DNA of 64,000 nucleotides from Diploscapter coronatus (Eukaryota; Nematoda; Chromadorea; Rhabditida; Rhabditidae): contig OZ038423.1 in NCBI GenBank assembly GCA_964036155.1, positions 23,079,249-23,143,248 on the forward strand, written 5' to 3'. The notes beneath the pieces are model-generated. The model saw only the letters and a program-made list of their open reading frames with translations. It had not been told where the DNA came from and did no database searches. Positions within the stretch are counted from its first letter, which is position 1, and every line of letters starts with the position of its first letter. The translations under genes and the position numbers were made by a program. Shown here one piece after another: positions 1 to 42,000 of this stretch.

Positions 1-3000
1 CATTTTTAGATGTTTCCTCTGCAAAAATCATGATTAAGCGAATGAAAACTTTACTATTCTGAGTGTTATGTTTTTTCTTGTTTAAAAACTAGAAAAACTC
101 ACATTCGTTCCTGCTGAATTCCGAATAGGAAATAGAAGACCAAAATTCCGCCGGCGCATAGCGCAAAGTGAAAAGTTTCCTGCGCCAAAGTCCTAGCGTT
201 CAAATGGTGGTTCACGTCGTCGTGGATCTAAATTGTATTTTTTGATCTTTGAAAAAAGAAACATTTTCTGACTGATATTCTTGGAACGAACCCAGAGACA
301 AAGCCTCGAAAACCTATTCGTAGAAAAAGCATCTATTCTCGGGTTTCACGGAGAATTGTAAAATTTTCGAGGCAAAATTCAGACAGCTCATCTCTTGAGA
401 GTGGTAATTTTTATCCATCTGACAATAATTACCATTTAGTGAAAACTCATTTTTCGTAAAGCGAAATTTTAAATCCTACCGCCGCCTTGTTTTTGCCCGT
501 AACATCCTCATCGCCAGACCCGACCACCATTCAATCTGCAATCAGGCTAATTAGCGAGCTAATTGGGATAATTCAATAATTAATTGGAGGTAGTTGACGA
601 AAATATAATTAGCGTAAAAAGGAAAAGCTAGAAATTATCTGGCTGTGTTAGTGACACGTAGACATTTCCGCAATGCGTATTTCGCTCCCTCCCACTTTGC
701 AAAATGAATCGGTTTCCGTTTTTGTTTTCTTTTGAAAATGGCCGCTTTTTCTTCGTTTTTTTGTTTTCGTGGTTGAAATCTGTCTTGACACGTTCCAAAA
801 GAACGCTTCTTGTTTGAGGCGGTGAATTTCGGACGGCGACTGCTGATTACGAGATTTTTTTTTCAAATTTTACTGGGAAAGCTTGCTTTTAAATGGTTGA
901 TTTATTATTTTTTCTAACACTTGTTTTTTTCGTAAGAACCTAGTATTCTAAAATTTTCCGGAATTTATCAAATGTTTCCAGATTTGTTACGATGCGTTTC
1001 AAAACGACTCTGGTTCGTTGATGAAAATTCTCAGTGATTTTCCCTCAAATTTTACGATTTTCGAAAGTTTCTTGAGTTTTCTGCAAGTGGTTGCAAATTC
1101 CCGCGGTTTGGTAGGATCTGTCTTGATTCATCGAATTGAATTTCATTATTTTGGTGGTTTTGGGTCAAAACGATAAAAGTGGAATTCGGATAGAGACTAG
1201 GAAAAATGAGATAAGGAGAGAAGCCAAGAAAATTATAGACAAGAGGATAAACGGAGATTTTAGAGAAGTAAAGGAAAAGGATTTGCATTTTCTGTGTAGA
1301 ACGGTGGAAATAGTTCGGAAAATCGGAGATTTTTGGAAATATCATCGATTTTTGAGAGGTTCCAGAGAAAGTCAAGCCGTCGAAATATTACGGAAAGATT
1401 AGATAGTTTAGGAAAAATATGGATTTGAGAAATAGCGTGGATTTTTGAGAAGTGGCAGAGAAGAAGATCCTTATCTCATAAAGGGATAACCGTTTTGTGT
1501 ACGGCGCGCATATGCGCGAAAATATGCACGAGATAAGAGATAATGCGGAGAAATAGCATGGGAGGAGAGAAAGACGTTCAATAAGTGAATGAAACGAGTT
1601 TGGCGTCTATGGATAAAGCTTTCATTTATCCATTTTCCTCGTTCTTTTCTGTCCCCTTCAATCTTCATGCTATTTCTCCTCATTTTCTCTTATACTCTGT
1701 GATTTCAGCGCTATCTTAGCGATTTTTCGATTCATTCAAAGTCAAGCAATAAAATCACTGAAAGACGCTCGTTCCCCTTCTCTTTTGGAATTGCAAAGGA
1801 AGTCTTTGACCTTTATTTGGACATGACAATTTCTTAAGATTTTATGGGATTATATTTTATCAGTTCCATGTCAGTTATCAGTCAAATTTTAGTGTGGTTC
1901 AATGTTATGAGTTCGCGATATTTAGGTGCCGAAATTACAGATTTCATCATGTGCTTTTGGGTTTTCAAAGGGAACTGAAATGGTCAAAAATGGAAAAGTT
2001 ATGCTTCTGGCTCTTTGTTTGATTTTTTTGAAAAATCTACAAAATGACTCATTCTCAACATTTTTCAAAAGTTCTCACAACTTTTCTGTAGATGTCGTGG
2101 ATGTTCAAATTTATATTATTTCCACAAGACGTAATTTCGGTAAACGACGCTGCATTTTATTTGTTTATGCTATCAGATTTTGGAATCAGTCGGCATTTCC
2201 TATGTGACTAGCCGATACTATGCCTTCTTTGCCCGCTTTGCTAGGGGCATGCTCTCTCACCCTCCTTCCTTATGCTAGTCCTTTCTTTTCTGCTCACTTC
2301 CCACGCTATTTCTTCGTTTTCTCTTTCTCTCCTTCTCTTCTACAATATTGATCGCCATCCGCGCCTAGCCTTGTGTCCTCTCCAATACTAGCGTAGGCTC
2401 AAAATGTCTCTGGGTTTTTTTAGTTTCAATTACTTTTTCGCGATATTTTATTTTCCTACGAAAATAATATTTCTCTTCAAATTTTTGCATATTTTTGGAT
2501 AGGTTTCAAGAAAAGGAAATTAAACTATTTTGCAATAGCTTTGATAGGGTAATTGCAATTCTTTTTCATTCAGAAAACGAAAGATAATATTTTTCTGAAA
2601 CTATAAATAAAGTTCCCATCAAAGTTTTTGCCAAATCATTATCAGCACGTCGAGAGTAGGGCGCAAATATTGACAAAAATCGTCGCACGCCATTCCAAAT
2701 TCTAGTCGTCTTTTGTTAGGCCTACCTGAAATAATCGATTTTCGCCTATAATTTGAAGAATTATTGTAATTTCCGAAAATCATCTTCCCTTTTAATTATT
2801 TGAAACATTCGTTTTTCCGTCGATTTTTTAAAATTACCCATTCCACACATTTAAACAAGGAATCAGCATTTTTAAAATGTCCAAACGTCTGAGAAATTCT
2901 GAAACATACATTACTGCAGTTTCATATTTATTAACAACAATAGCGAGTTAAAATCAGGACATATGAAACGGAAAGAAAGAGGAAAAATCGATAACCGCAA

Positions 3001-4144
3001 TTCTGAGCAGAGAATTTTTTATTGCAATCTTTCAAAATTTAATTATCATTTTGATAGGCATCAAATTATGGTATATTGATCCCACTTTAATTTCGTACAA
3101 ATGGGGTGCACAGGCTAATGACGCCGTTTCCGATTGTTAATGAGCACCGTATTATGTTATTGAGCATTTTGAAAATCTCGCATTTTTCATGACAACCATA
3201 TGCAACACCAATCGGGTTTCCAAAATTCTTAATCATCTAAATTTCTGGAGCCTATTTTAACAAATTTGTCCAAAATGTTCCCGTTCCTGTCCAATTGCAT
3301 TATTCGTCCACTTTCTTTATTTCCTCCTTTATTTGCTGTATCTCGTTAGTTTTTATTTTTCGCTTCGGCTCATTTTTTCCTGTGGTTTTGTTCGAACAAA
3401 ACCTTCTTTCCATTTTTCTCTACTCCTCTTCATTTCTATACTCCTCCACTTTTCCGAAATAGGAAAAGAGCCTTAGGGGGCTGGCGTTGGAATCGAACAC
3501 ACTGAAAACACGGGAAAGTGAGAGACCACATTTTTCTTACCCTTGAAATTAGAGTACCCAAGATTTTTCGCCCTGGATTTACAGCGTTCAATATTTGATT
3601 TATTGTTTTTTGTTTCAATCACAATTATTCTCCTCTTTTTCGCTATGATTTTACACTGGTCTTTATCGATTTATTGATTGATTTTTTTACATCGACAACA
3701 AACTCCGTCATTCGGTTATCGCTGTTTTCTTGAAGTGACGATAAAAGATGGCAATTTTGTTGTCAAAAAGATTTTTTTATTTAATTTGGAAATTTCAGAA
3801 TCAACTTGTGCACTATCAATTCGAGTATGCAACTGTGCGTTGTCGCGTAGCCCGATATCGTCTACCATCGACAACAAGAGGATACGAATTTGCAAGAAAC
3901 AGTTTTTGAGGTATTTTTGTTTCTTAATTCATACAGGAAAATACAAGCTATTAGTGAAGAAGAAGAAGAAGCACTATGATGGAGGAAAACATAAAAATGA
4001 AAATTTAAGGCAACAATTTTGATTGCCAAATTTACGAATTATCAAAGTTTTGGTGTAAAAATAGCTCAATTAGTGCGAAATTTCATTTCGTTGAAAGTTT
4101 AAAATTAATTTTTTTTAAATAATAAAGAAAATTGCCAATTTTAG
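1..4144. other. Gene-poor region upstream of cnt-2
   Basis: I see no convincing exon here. Open frames near 1052-1402 overlap each other on opposite strands and have AT-driven composition. The stretch holds a perfect 14 bp GC-rich palindrome at 1505-1518, an inverted pair of the word GGAGAAATAGCATG (1547-1560 and, inverted, 1666-1679), and pyrimidine-rich DNA around 2230-2350. It probably includes the upstream promoter of the short cnt-2 isoform, but no motif lets me place it. Confidence 0.55.
4143..4144 (+). promoter_or_regulatory. cnt-2: Probable trans-splice (SL) acceptor of cnt-2
   Basis: The sequence AATTTTAG ends at 4144, 14 bases before the ATG at 4159, and no upstream exon with a matching donor is visible. 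In rhabditid nematodes an acceptor this close to the start codon is usually where a spliced leader is added. An upstream non-coding exon is the alternative. Confidence 0.45.
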
Positions 4145-4158
4145 AATCGCCTTTCTCA

Positions 4159-33155
<28,997 letters not shown>

Positions 33156-34180
33156 CCAAGTGGACTCATTCAACCCGCCAAAACAACAAGCGTCATAGGT
33201 TTTTGCCAAAATTATGACTTTTACACAAAAATTCTAGCTTTTCCAAAAAAAAAATTTCAAAGTTTTATGAGACCACGAACTTCCAACTTGTCAAAAATGT
33301 ATGAATAATTTGTCTTTGATTATCGAAATTCAGAAGAATGATCATATTTTCGTGGTGCTTTATTCTATCGATGTCTTTGCCCCACAAATGTACAATTTCT
33401 GCGTATTTTTTTGAAGATTGAAGTGGGGTTTTTCTAAAAGTTTAAAAAACTATTTTATTTCAAAAATTTCTGAATACCACTATCATTTATCACTTGATTA
33501 TGATTTTTGGAAGGTTCAGCCTTTTGAAAGAGAAAGAAGTCCGATTTTTAAATGTTCTCTGAGAAAGTGGTGAACTTTCCAAAAAATATCTCTATTATCA
33601 TCAATCCTCTATAGAATACAAAATTATCGCGATTTTCCAACTATTCATTGAGCAAAGTGTTTCAAATCGGGGTTTATGGGGTTGAAAAATCCAATATTGA
33701 AAGTGGACATTTTTGAATTTTCAACTCCCAAAAATTCCCTCTAAATAATGATCTCATGACAATCCTACTATCAACAAACAAATCCGCATAAGAATCCTGT
33801 AATAAAGAAGTGAATATAATTGAAGTTCTTAATTATATGCTAATTTTTGGAATGCAGTATTTTATTAGTCGAGATAAAATTCAATTTAACTGGGAATGGA
33901 ATCCATTCTGAAGAAAGGACAGCAGGAATTAAATTCCATTCGCGGAATAAAATGACCCTGCCTTCTAAAATTTATCAGTGCTACCTTTATTTTCTCTTCT
34001 TTCATACTGTAAACTCAAATTTCATAATTTTTAGAATACTAACCAGAATGCTGTACATAAAATGACGACGTAGCATATGTAATACTTTCAAGACGTCATT
34101 TCTACAATGTATTTGTAGTTAGGATCATATTATTCATAAACTTTGACTTCTTGCCTATATAACAACGAGGGGCTAAACAT
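33156..34180. other. 3' untranslated and convergent intergenic region
   Basis: No coding exon is supported. The first 650 bases are probably the cnt-2 3' UTR, since the first AATAAA is at 33801-33806. The small minus-strand gene ending at 34181 points toward it, and the nearest TTTATT (AATAAA on the minus strand) is near 33986, so the two transcripts end tail to tail within a few hundred bases. Confidence 0.55.
33801..33806 (+). terminator. cnt-2: Candidate cnt-2 poly(A) signal AATAAA
   Basis: First canonical AATAAA downstream of the cnt-2 stop codon, in TGTAATAAAGAAG. The resulting 3' UTR of about 660 bases is long for a nematode, so a variant signal closer to the stop is possible. Confidence 0.45.
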
Positions 34181-34658
34181 TTACGAATTTTCAATTTTTT
34201 CGAATCGCACTTTGTTGGCGAGATAGTTAGCGAGCTCTTTGTCGATTTTCTGTCCGGCCTCGACGGGGTCGACGACGGCCGCCTCGCGATTCTCCATTTT
34301 TTTCGGAAACTCTTCAGCTAATCAGCAAAATTAACCAAACCCGATCGATATTCGCTAAAATGGGGACGAATTAACCAACGACGAGTTTTTTAAGAGCGTG
34401 CAAAAACAGGCAAAGGTAGGGACTTTGGTCATTTTTTTGTTGAAATTACGTAATGGTTGGACAAAGAAAGACCTGAGGCAAATGCAGTAAAAAATTCAAA
34501 GATTTTTGAAAAGTGATTTTTTCAAGGTTCTTGGAATTTCGAAGAAAATGCAATTTTTGAGAACGGAGTATTTTAGATTTTCGATTTTTTCTTGACTTAC
34601 CGATTTGAAGGTGACTGTTTCGGCCCGACTGCTTCCGAAAGGCGAAATTCGGAAATGG
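34181..34658 (-). CDS. Two-exon unidentified coding segment (small gene or optional affl-2 end)
   Basis: Exon A is 34601-34658, with acceptor TTTCATTTCTAG and a consensus donor GTAAGT. Exon B is 34181-34317, with acceptor TTTTGCTGATTAG and stop TAA at 34183-34181. Joined, the frame reads PFPNFAFRKQSGRNSHLQI in exon A, AEEFPKKMENREAAVV at the start of exon B, and QKIDKELANYLANKVRF near its end. If the ATG within exon B is the start (34297), the protein has 38 residues. Alternatively exon A fits in phase onto a donor in the last affl-2 coding exon (36284), which would add about 65 residues to that protein. I recognise no family. Exon B has coding-like composition, and both introns have strong signals, so I believe the exons; the gene boundary is open. 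Confidence 0.45.
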
Positions 34659-36095
34659 CTAGAAATGAAATTTTTGCGACTTTCATAGGTAAGAGTCATG
34701 CGAATTTCAACATTTTTCGCGGAAAGAACAAAAACCTTGATTTATTTCTTCGAATAAATAAAAATTATCACAAAGATAAAACGCAGATAGTAAATTTGTG
34801 TATATGGCGTCTGGGAATAAAGTGCACACGCTTTTTACGATAAAAAAATTAAAAATAGACTAAAAACTGAATTTTTTGACCTTTTTCTCGAGAAAAATCC
34901 AATTTTCGATCAAAATTACTGTGATCACAAAATTGCCGGGTACAATATTTTTCGCATCGTTTTAAAAGCGTTCTTCGAATAAATGACGCTGGAAAAAATG
35001 TTGTACCACGGCGCCACACTGTGGCGAAACGAATGAAAATTATTCACTATCCATAAGTAGTACTAACGAAGTCAATTTTAGGGTTTCTCGATTATACCAG
35101 AAATTTTGACGTAGTAGGGTAGGCACGATTTTTCGAAAATTGTTAAAGCTAGTTACTAGATTTTTGCCGATTATCCTACTATGTCATCTGAAAAATCGCT
35201 ACTAGAATGTGTTGGATAGAAAAGTGTTTTTCCCGTAAAAGTGAATCAACAAGCCACAATTCTTATGAGAAATGAACTTGATATTGTCAAAGGGTGAGCA
35301 AAAATTAGAATAATTACCGTAACGAGAGCGTATACTTACTTCCAAAATATTTAGAACAAAGTATACACGCGCCCCGGATTGAAGAAGCTATTCAATAAAC
35401 CCAGAAATTAACTTTTCAACGAATTTAGGCGTTAACCGGACTCATTTAACCTTGAATCGACGATAACAATTATGAATTGATATAAGGAAATAAAATTATT
35501 ACAAACAAAGTGCTACTGTTGAATCCCGTCTTGAACATAATTAGGGCTTTTTCGACAAAAATGATCACTCAAAACCCAATAAAATAGACTAAAATTTTTG
35601 GAGTTCACGCTTTCTTGAAGCAATTATTCGATATACACTGGTGGTTAAAGTAACAATCGACATAAAAATTGCGCCGCATTTTTGCACGAAGTTTATAAAA
35701 CGCAGGGTACGGCACGATTTTTCATTCTACAATACAAGTAGGAAAATAAACTAAATACTCAAGAAATTGTACGGAATTTTAGATGTTAGTAATCAAAAAT
35801 GGGTAAAAATGATTTTCAAATTTCCTATTCTGGACTTTTTCAAGTTATTCTCAAATTAGGTAAACACAACAATTGATTTTTTAATTTTCAGATACCTATT
35901 TTGGGTATTTTTCAATTTTTTCACAGGTTATTAGTTAAAAATGCCTTTATCTGTTCTCGCGAGATAAGTAGAAGTTGGCGATTTTTGGGCGTTGACTTGA
36001 TTTTGGGAAACTCATTTGGATGAAGAGGCAAGCTTTGGTGTTGAAGATGGGTTTTGGTTCTGGTTCTGGGTGGAGGGTTTCTGAAAAAAGCCGTC
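34659..36095. other. Region between small minus-strand exons and the affl-2 end
   Basis: No exon is supported. It holds a perfect 15 bp palindrome CGCCACACTGTGGCG (35012-35026), an imperfect inverted repeat of about 20 bp near 35110-35190 (TGACGTAGTAGGGTAGGCA against TGCCGATTATCCTACTATGT), and AAATGACGCTGGAAAAA near 34981, which closely matches the core of the fold-back at 55836-57858. It may contain relics of that repeat family. Confidence 0.5.
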
Positions 36096-36101
36096 TTTAT
36101 T
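36096..36101 (-). terminator. affl-2: Candidate affl-2 poly(A) signal
   Basis: TTTATT on the plus strand is AATAAA on the minus strand, 160 bases after the in-frame TAG at 36263-36261. It supports the affl-2 mRNA ending here rather than continuing to 34181. Confidence 0.5.
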
Positions 36102-36260
36102 CTAAAAATTTTTGCTAATTTTCAAAAAAACTCAATTTTTCTATATAAAACATTTAAAAACTTCTATTTTCAGTCGATTTTTACAAATTATTCAATAAAT
36201 CAAGACTTTCTTATCAGCATAGCAGAAATTCTAAAAAGGAGTCAGCATTTCAAATTTTAG

Positions 36261-39030
36261 CTAAATTTTTGAAACATTTTTTACCGGTGCAGCAGGTGGA
36301 GCCATGTGTCTCTCGGCGGCATGCTCAGATCGGATCCAGGCGATGGCGGTCACCAAAAACGAGGCGAAATCTTCTATCGGACCGTTCGGGCAGAAATGAC
36401 CTGTCGCCGAACAGACCCTGGAAAAGTAAAAATGAGAAATTAAAATTGTAGGTTTCAAAGCATGTTTTAGGCTTTACACGATAAAAATATGTTGTAAGAG
36501 TGAGGAAATGAACTAGTTCAAAATTAAATTGATTTGAAATTCTGGGATTTAGGAAGACCGTGTATTGAAAAGTACAAAGCTAAATACTAAAAAGAATCAT
36601 TTCAAATAAAATGCAGGTGAGCATTTTGAACTTTTAGGTTTCAAAATTAACCAATAGATGGTCTATGAGTGATCTTCAATTTTACAATAATAGCACGTTA
36701 GACGATGTACAATCTATCCTATGAAATTGTAAGCGTCGAATGTTTCAGGTATGGACTATGTTAACGATAGAAAATCCTATTTAATTTAGGAGATAAGCTG
36801 CTACGATTTAAAAATGAAAAAGATAATGGTTACATTTTGATGAAGTTATCCTCGAGTTGATTATTCCTGCTGTGGGCGTCGTGCCATTGCCTGTCGGAGA
36901 GCATAAGCGCATTCATCTGCTTGTTCTGCTGCCGCAAAAGGAGCAGCGAGTTTTTCGGGACCGAGACCTACGAATTTGCTCATACTTTTGAAAATAGGTT
37001 TCAAGAATTTCTTCAATTAACTATGGCCCTATTGTAAAAATAGTTCTTTCTGATTTGGACAGTCTAAACATTTTCAGGAAAACAATGAAGCTTCATATCG
37101 TATTTTCTACAAATTTTAAAAATGTTTCAAAGAAGTATTTTTTGTTTGTAAATCCAATTCAATCTATTTGTGGTCTGGTCTGACGAATAAAAAATAAAAC
37201 ATCAAGACAAATCACTTACAGTAGTGGTATCGCTGGTGTTGAGTTGGACATTCGAGGAGGACGAGGTTGATTTCGTCGCTTTGCCTCCCGAGTCTGTTTT
37301 CGAGCTGCTCGGCGAAGGCGTCTGATTGGCTGCGTTCAGATCCGTCACAAAGTGGTCGTTGATCTTCTGCAGGTGGAGAAACGTGCGGTATGTTTGCTGA
37401 AAAAACTATGTTTCAACAAATTGAATGAAATGGGTATTTTAGAGACTTGTATTATCGTTTAAACGTCTTTTGAAAAAGAAATTCTGCAAAATTTAAATGT
37501 TTCAGGATCGTCTAAGAAAGACATTTCTTCGGAAAATTTTGATAGCTTATTTTCCGTAATTTCAAGACAATAATTCTTTTAGGTTTTCAAACATCTTCAA
37601 ATATGCCTAAAAAGTTTCATAGGAAAAGATTCTCTGAGGAATTTCAATGACTAGAATCTTTTTTTTAATAATAAACAATGTCAACCATCAAAATATTTCA
37701 AGACAAGATTTTCTAGGAAAGGTATTTTCTTGAAAAACTTTGATAGTTATTATTTTTCCTGTGCAAACAAATTCTATAGTCATCAACTGTTAAAAAATAC
37801 GTTTCAAAAATTGCATATAAACGATGTTCTTTGAATGCCGTTGATTTGTGCATTTGGAACGATACTATAATTCAAAAATCTCAGAAAAAACGAGAAATTC
37901 AAGTATGCCACGAAAGTTTCTAGATAAATCTTGGTTCTTCGTATTTTAACACCAGTTCCTTAAGTGTTGCTAAATTGAAAGAAAAATTTAACAAAAAAAC
38001 TTTCAAAGTTACGTGTTTCATACTTTCGATATCAAATTCGTTAGCGACGTAAAATTTCGAGAAGAAAAAGCGCTAGGTTTTAAAAATCTATAAAAATAAG
38101 TCTCATGACTCCGATGATTTGATGCAATTGTTCCCATAGTAGTTAAAAAAAAAGTGAAAAATGAACTCACATCAGCCCTCAGATTGTACAGCTGGTAGTT
38201 GTAGGCGGACATGGAAAGAAAACTGAGGATGAAGAGTCGATTGGCGAAGTGACCCCCGACAGGTTGTGACTCGAACTTCCGGATGTTGTCTTGGACTAGA
38301 CTAAAAATTTAGAAATTTATTTGAACTACCATAATCGTATTGAAACTAAGAATTTCTTCAAAATAAAAGGGTGAAATTGAAACTTACTTGAGCATAGCGT
38401 TGGTGTCCTTGAGCATGGATGCGGCCATGGACTTGTTGTCGGAGTTCGGATTATTGTTGCTAGCAGACGAGCCGTCCACAGCGTGTTTGGCTGACAGACA
38501 GAAGTACAGACCCGACTCGATGTAGAACAGATTGCGCAACACTTTATCCGGCTAAATTTGGAGAATTCGATTGGTCGAGAGTAAACAGATATAAATTAGG
38601 CTTATTTTAAATTGATAAATTTCAATTTTTTTGAAGCATAAGATTTTGTTGCTTCGTAAAAGAAATACTCCTAAGAAATAATTATGCACGTTCTGAATAT
38701 GATTTTGAAATTTCTAGTTTTTTTTTTTTTAGATTTTATTGCAGAAAACAACTAGCATATTCTATTTACAGCTTTATGTTTCAAATTTTTGAGAAATGTT
38801 CCTAACTTCTATGAAAATAAATTAAAAAAAAAAAAAAAAAGTACCTCCGCATCGCCGCTCTTCTTGAGTTGCCTGGCGAGCCCCTGGTAGAATTCGGACT
38901 GATCCTTGGGGGATTTGCAGGCTTCGGGAGGCTCCCTGATCTGGGAATTTCGAAACGGCTTGGAGCACGCGAATTGGCACTCGAATTCGGGGAGCGATGC
39001 CGAAGACGAAGGACGCATTAGGGGTGATTC
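36261..39030 (-). CDS. affl-2: affl-2 exons for the AFF C-terminal homology domain
   Basis: Exons 39030-38845, 38551-38388, 38300-38171, 37396-37220, 36967-36834 and 36417-36261 code for about residues 454-768. Segments that align by eye with human AFF4 are PDKVLRNLFYIESGLYFCLS, NRLFILSFLSMSAYNYQLYN, TYRTFLHLQKINDHFV, HDAHSRNNQLEDNFIKMV and GPIEDFASFLVTAIAWIRSE. The domain is helical and mediates AFF dimerisation and nucleic-acid contact in the family. A Ser/Thr-rich insert (AANQTPSPSSSKTDSGGKAT) lies where human AFF4 also has a low-complexity insert. The stop comes soon after the last helix, as in human AFF proteins. Confidence 0.85.
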
Positions 39031-42000
39031 CTGAGTTAAAAAGATAAGCTTAGGCTTTCAGCGATACTCTGAACAAATACTATATCGGTAAATTCACTTC
39101 AGAATGGAAATCTAGCCAAAATAAATACCAAAAACCGTTCAATAGGTTTGGCATCTCTTGATAAACTCGCGAATTTTCATTTCAATAATATTTGGAAGCA
39201 ATGGTGTACATTCCAAATAACAAATTCCAAAGTTTTCCACGTGTTTCAAATTTATCCGAAATATATATTCACATCTTCACTATCTCTGATAATTCTAAAA
39301 TCCTAAAGTAATCCAAAACCGACCTTTGAACTGACCGTCTCCTTGATTTCGACCGTTTCTTTGGGTTCTTTCTTCATGTCGACCTGCTTCGAAGATTTCG
39401 AAGAGCTCTTTGCTGAGTCCTTGTCCTTTTGCTTCTTTGCAGGTTTCTCCTCTTCAACATCAATTTTCTTGACTTTGTTCTCCTTTTCGTCCTGAAATGA
39501 AATGAATCACAACTTCAAAGAAATAATTTTTAAAATTCGAGAATTTATAAATTTCAAAATGAAATTTTTCGTATTCACTTTTCCATTTCCTAGTCATGAT
39601 TCATAGCTTATGTTTTTACAGGAAAATCGCAATTTTAAAACGGAATAAACTTTTAACAATAAAAGTTTGAAATTTGAAAAGAAAAAAATGAAATTAAGAA
39701 CATAGGAAAAATTCAACCTTAGCCCCGATGACTTTGGATTCCTTCGTCCCGACGTCGATCAGTTTCTTGAAGAGATTAGGCGAAATCGTGCGCAACGAAA
39801 TCTGGCCCTTCACTTTCTCTTCGGACGGCGGTTTTGAGGTTGAGGTCTGAATTCAATAGTAACAATGCCGTGAATTTCAGAGAAAAATTTCAATTTTATT
39901 AATCATTTAAAATTCACAAAATTTCTTTTAAAAAATAGGACCACAATTATCGAATTCGAGGTTTTAGTGATATGGGAAGACCTACTTTATTGCTTTTGAG
40001 TCATTTTGATTAGGAAAATTTTAAAGCACATTCAAAATCTAATTTCCAAATGAATGATTTTTGATAAAATAGAGAGTGCGGTACTGCTCTTGAATAAAAC
40101 AATCTTTGAACACAGAAAAATTTGAACATATTCCGAAATAAAAGAAAAATCATCTACCTCTTCAGTTTTTATCGGCTCAGATTTAGTCTTTTCCGTTTCA
40201 TTCGGCATTACTATCGATTTTTTGCTCGATTCATCCTCCTAGATTCATACCGTAATTTCTCACGACGAAGTCCCTCATTTAACCATCTTTGGTCAAATTT
40301 CGAATCTCCCGTACCTTTCTGACTTTCTTCTTGGATTCCTCCGAATTTTTAGGTGGCTTCGTCGAGACGTCGTCCGACTTTTCCGATTTCCGGTGCGGTT
40401 TTTCGGTCTGAAATTTGAAGTTTGATAATCTATACGTATGTTTGAATAAGGGGGATCACTTCCTAGATCTCTTATCTATTAAGACAAACTCTGAGACTTG
40501 TTTGTATCTGTTGCCAGAGAAATCGTGAATAATAGATTATTGCTCATCAAAAAATTCGACTTCTCAACACAAAATTTGAAAATATTTTACTAGAGAATTT
40601 GATAGAAGTTAGCAGTACAAATTACTGCGCTATACGAGTCCTTCTCACTCAAAGAAAATTTGGAAAATAGATACAAAATCTACCTCATCTTTGTCTTTCT
40701 TTGATTTGCTCCGCTCCTTGTCTCGTTTCTCCTCTTTCCGATCTCGTTCCGCCTTCAGCCGCTCGACCGGTTTGGTCCGAATGGGGGAAAGTTGACCGCG
40801 CGGAGACAGACTAAAAATTAGAATTTATATATATATATTTTTAATTAGAACTTCTAAATACAACAATTTTTAAATGCACAAGTGATATTTCATGATTTTT
40901 TTTCATTTTATTATGAAAGGATCGACTAACGTAATACTTCTTGATAAATGAATCCGAAATTTGAAAATATTTGAAACAGATTTTCTAATTTAAAAGAAAC
41001 AAACTCACCCCGAAATGAACAGCTCGAGCTTCTGACCGACATTCGTGCTGTCATCGCCCTCGCCGTTGTCGTTTTCCGCTGAATGAATGCCCGAATCCGG
41101 ACTCAGTTGAGGTAGACCGGACTAAAATTGAATTTTCAGAAATTTCTAAAAGCTAAAAAAGAAAATGAAAAATCGTATTTTTAGAAGAATAAAAAGTGAA
41201 ATTCATTCTTTCAGAAAGTTAAGAATAAATTATTCTTTTAGAAAATAAAATATGAAAAACTATCTTCTTTAGAAAATTTTAAAATCCACCTGAAGTTGAT
41301 CATTTTTCCTGCTCACCGATGTTGAAGGTTTGTTCGAGTTGGGTTCTTCGGACTGAAAGATCTTTAAAAACTAGAATTTTCAGAAACATTGAAAAATGGA
41401 AGTTACCTGATCATCTTCGAACAGGTCTTTGATCGCAGGGTCTTCCGAGGTTTCTCGTTGCAATCGAACAACGGCCGGTTGGTCCTCATGCCTGAGTTTG
41501 CTGAAAATTTCAAGTTCCTAACTTTCAATAATAAAACATCCACTCATTTTACTAATCGGAATGCCTTTTTCTAATTTCCTTAAAAATTTGGAAATAAAAA
41601 ACTGACCTCTCCCTCTCGTCCTCCTCTAGTCTGGCCCGTTTCCGCTTTTCCCGCTCCGGTTCCGTATCACTGCTGTCTCGGTTCCTTTCGCGTTTCTTCG
41701 TTTTGTACGCGTCCTCATCTGGCGCGCTTCGCGTCGAACTCGAAGGATTTAGGTTACGGTAGTCCTGAATTTAACAGCATAACTTCTGGAAATGACGCTG
41801 TTTGTAAAGAAAACAAGGTTGAATCACGATAGCCCTGAGTTTAATAATGTAATTATGGAAAACTGTTTCTTTCATTCTATGAAGTTTATTCGAAGAAAAA
41901 ACTTTAAATCTTTTCCTCTAGGAAAAATAATTTCGACTAAGTAGTTTTGAGTTTAGCATGTAATAAATGCCGTAACTTCTATGAGAAAATGTATTGAAAT

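Noticed and set aside
1052..1402. Overlapping open frames on both strands
   Set aside because: Both frames cover the same AT-rich DNA, have skewed amino-acid content, and lack splice context or family resemblance.
3678..4022. 114-codon open frame upstream of cnt-2
   Set aside because: Contains GC-richer patches and an internal TTTCAG, so it may include a 5' exon fragment, but the full frame has no recognisable protein character and no clear link to the ATG at 4159.
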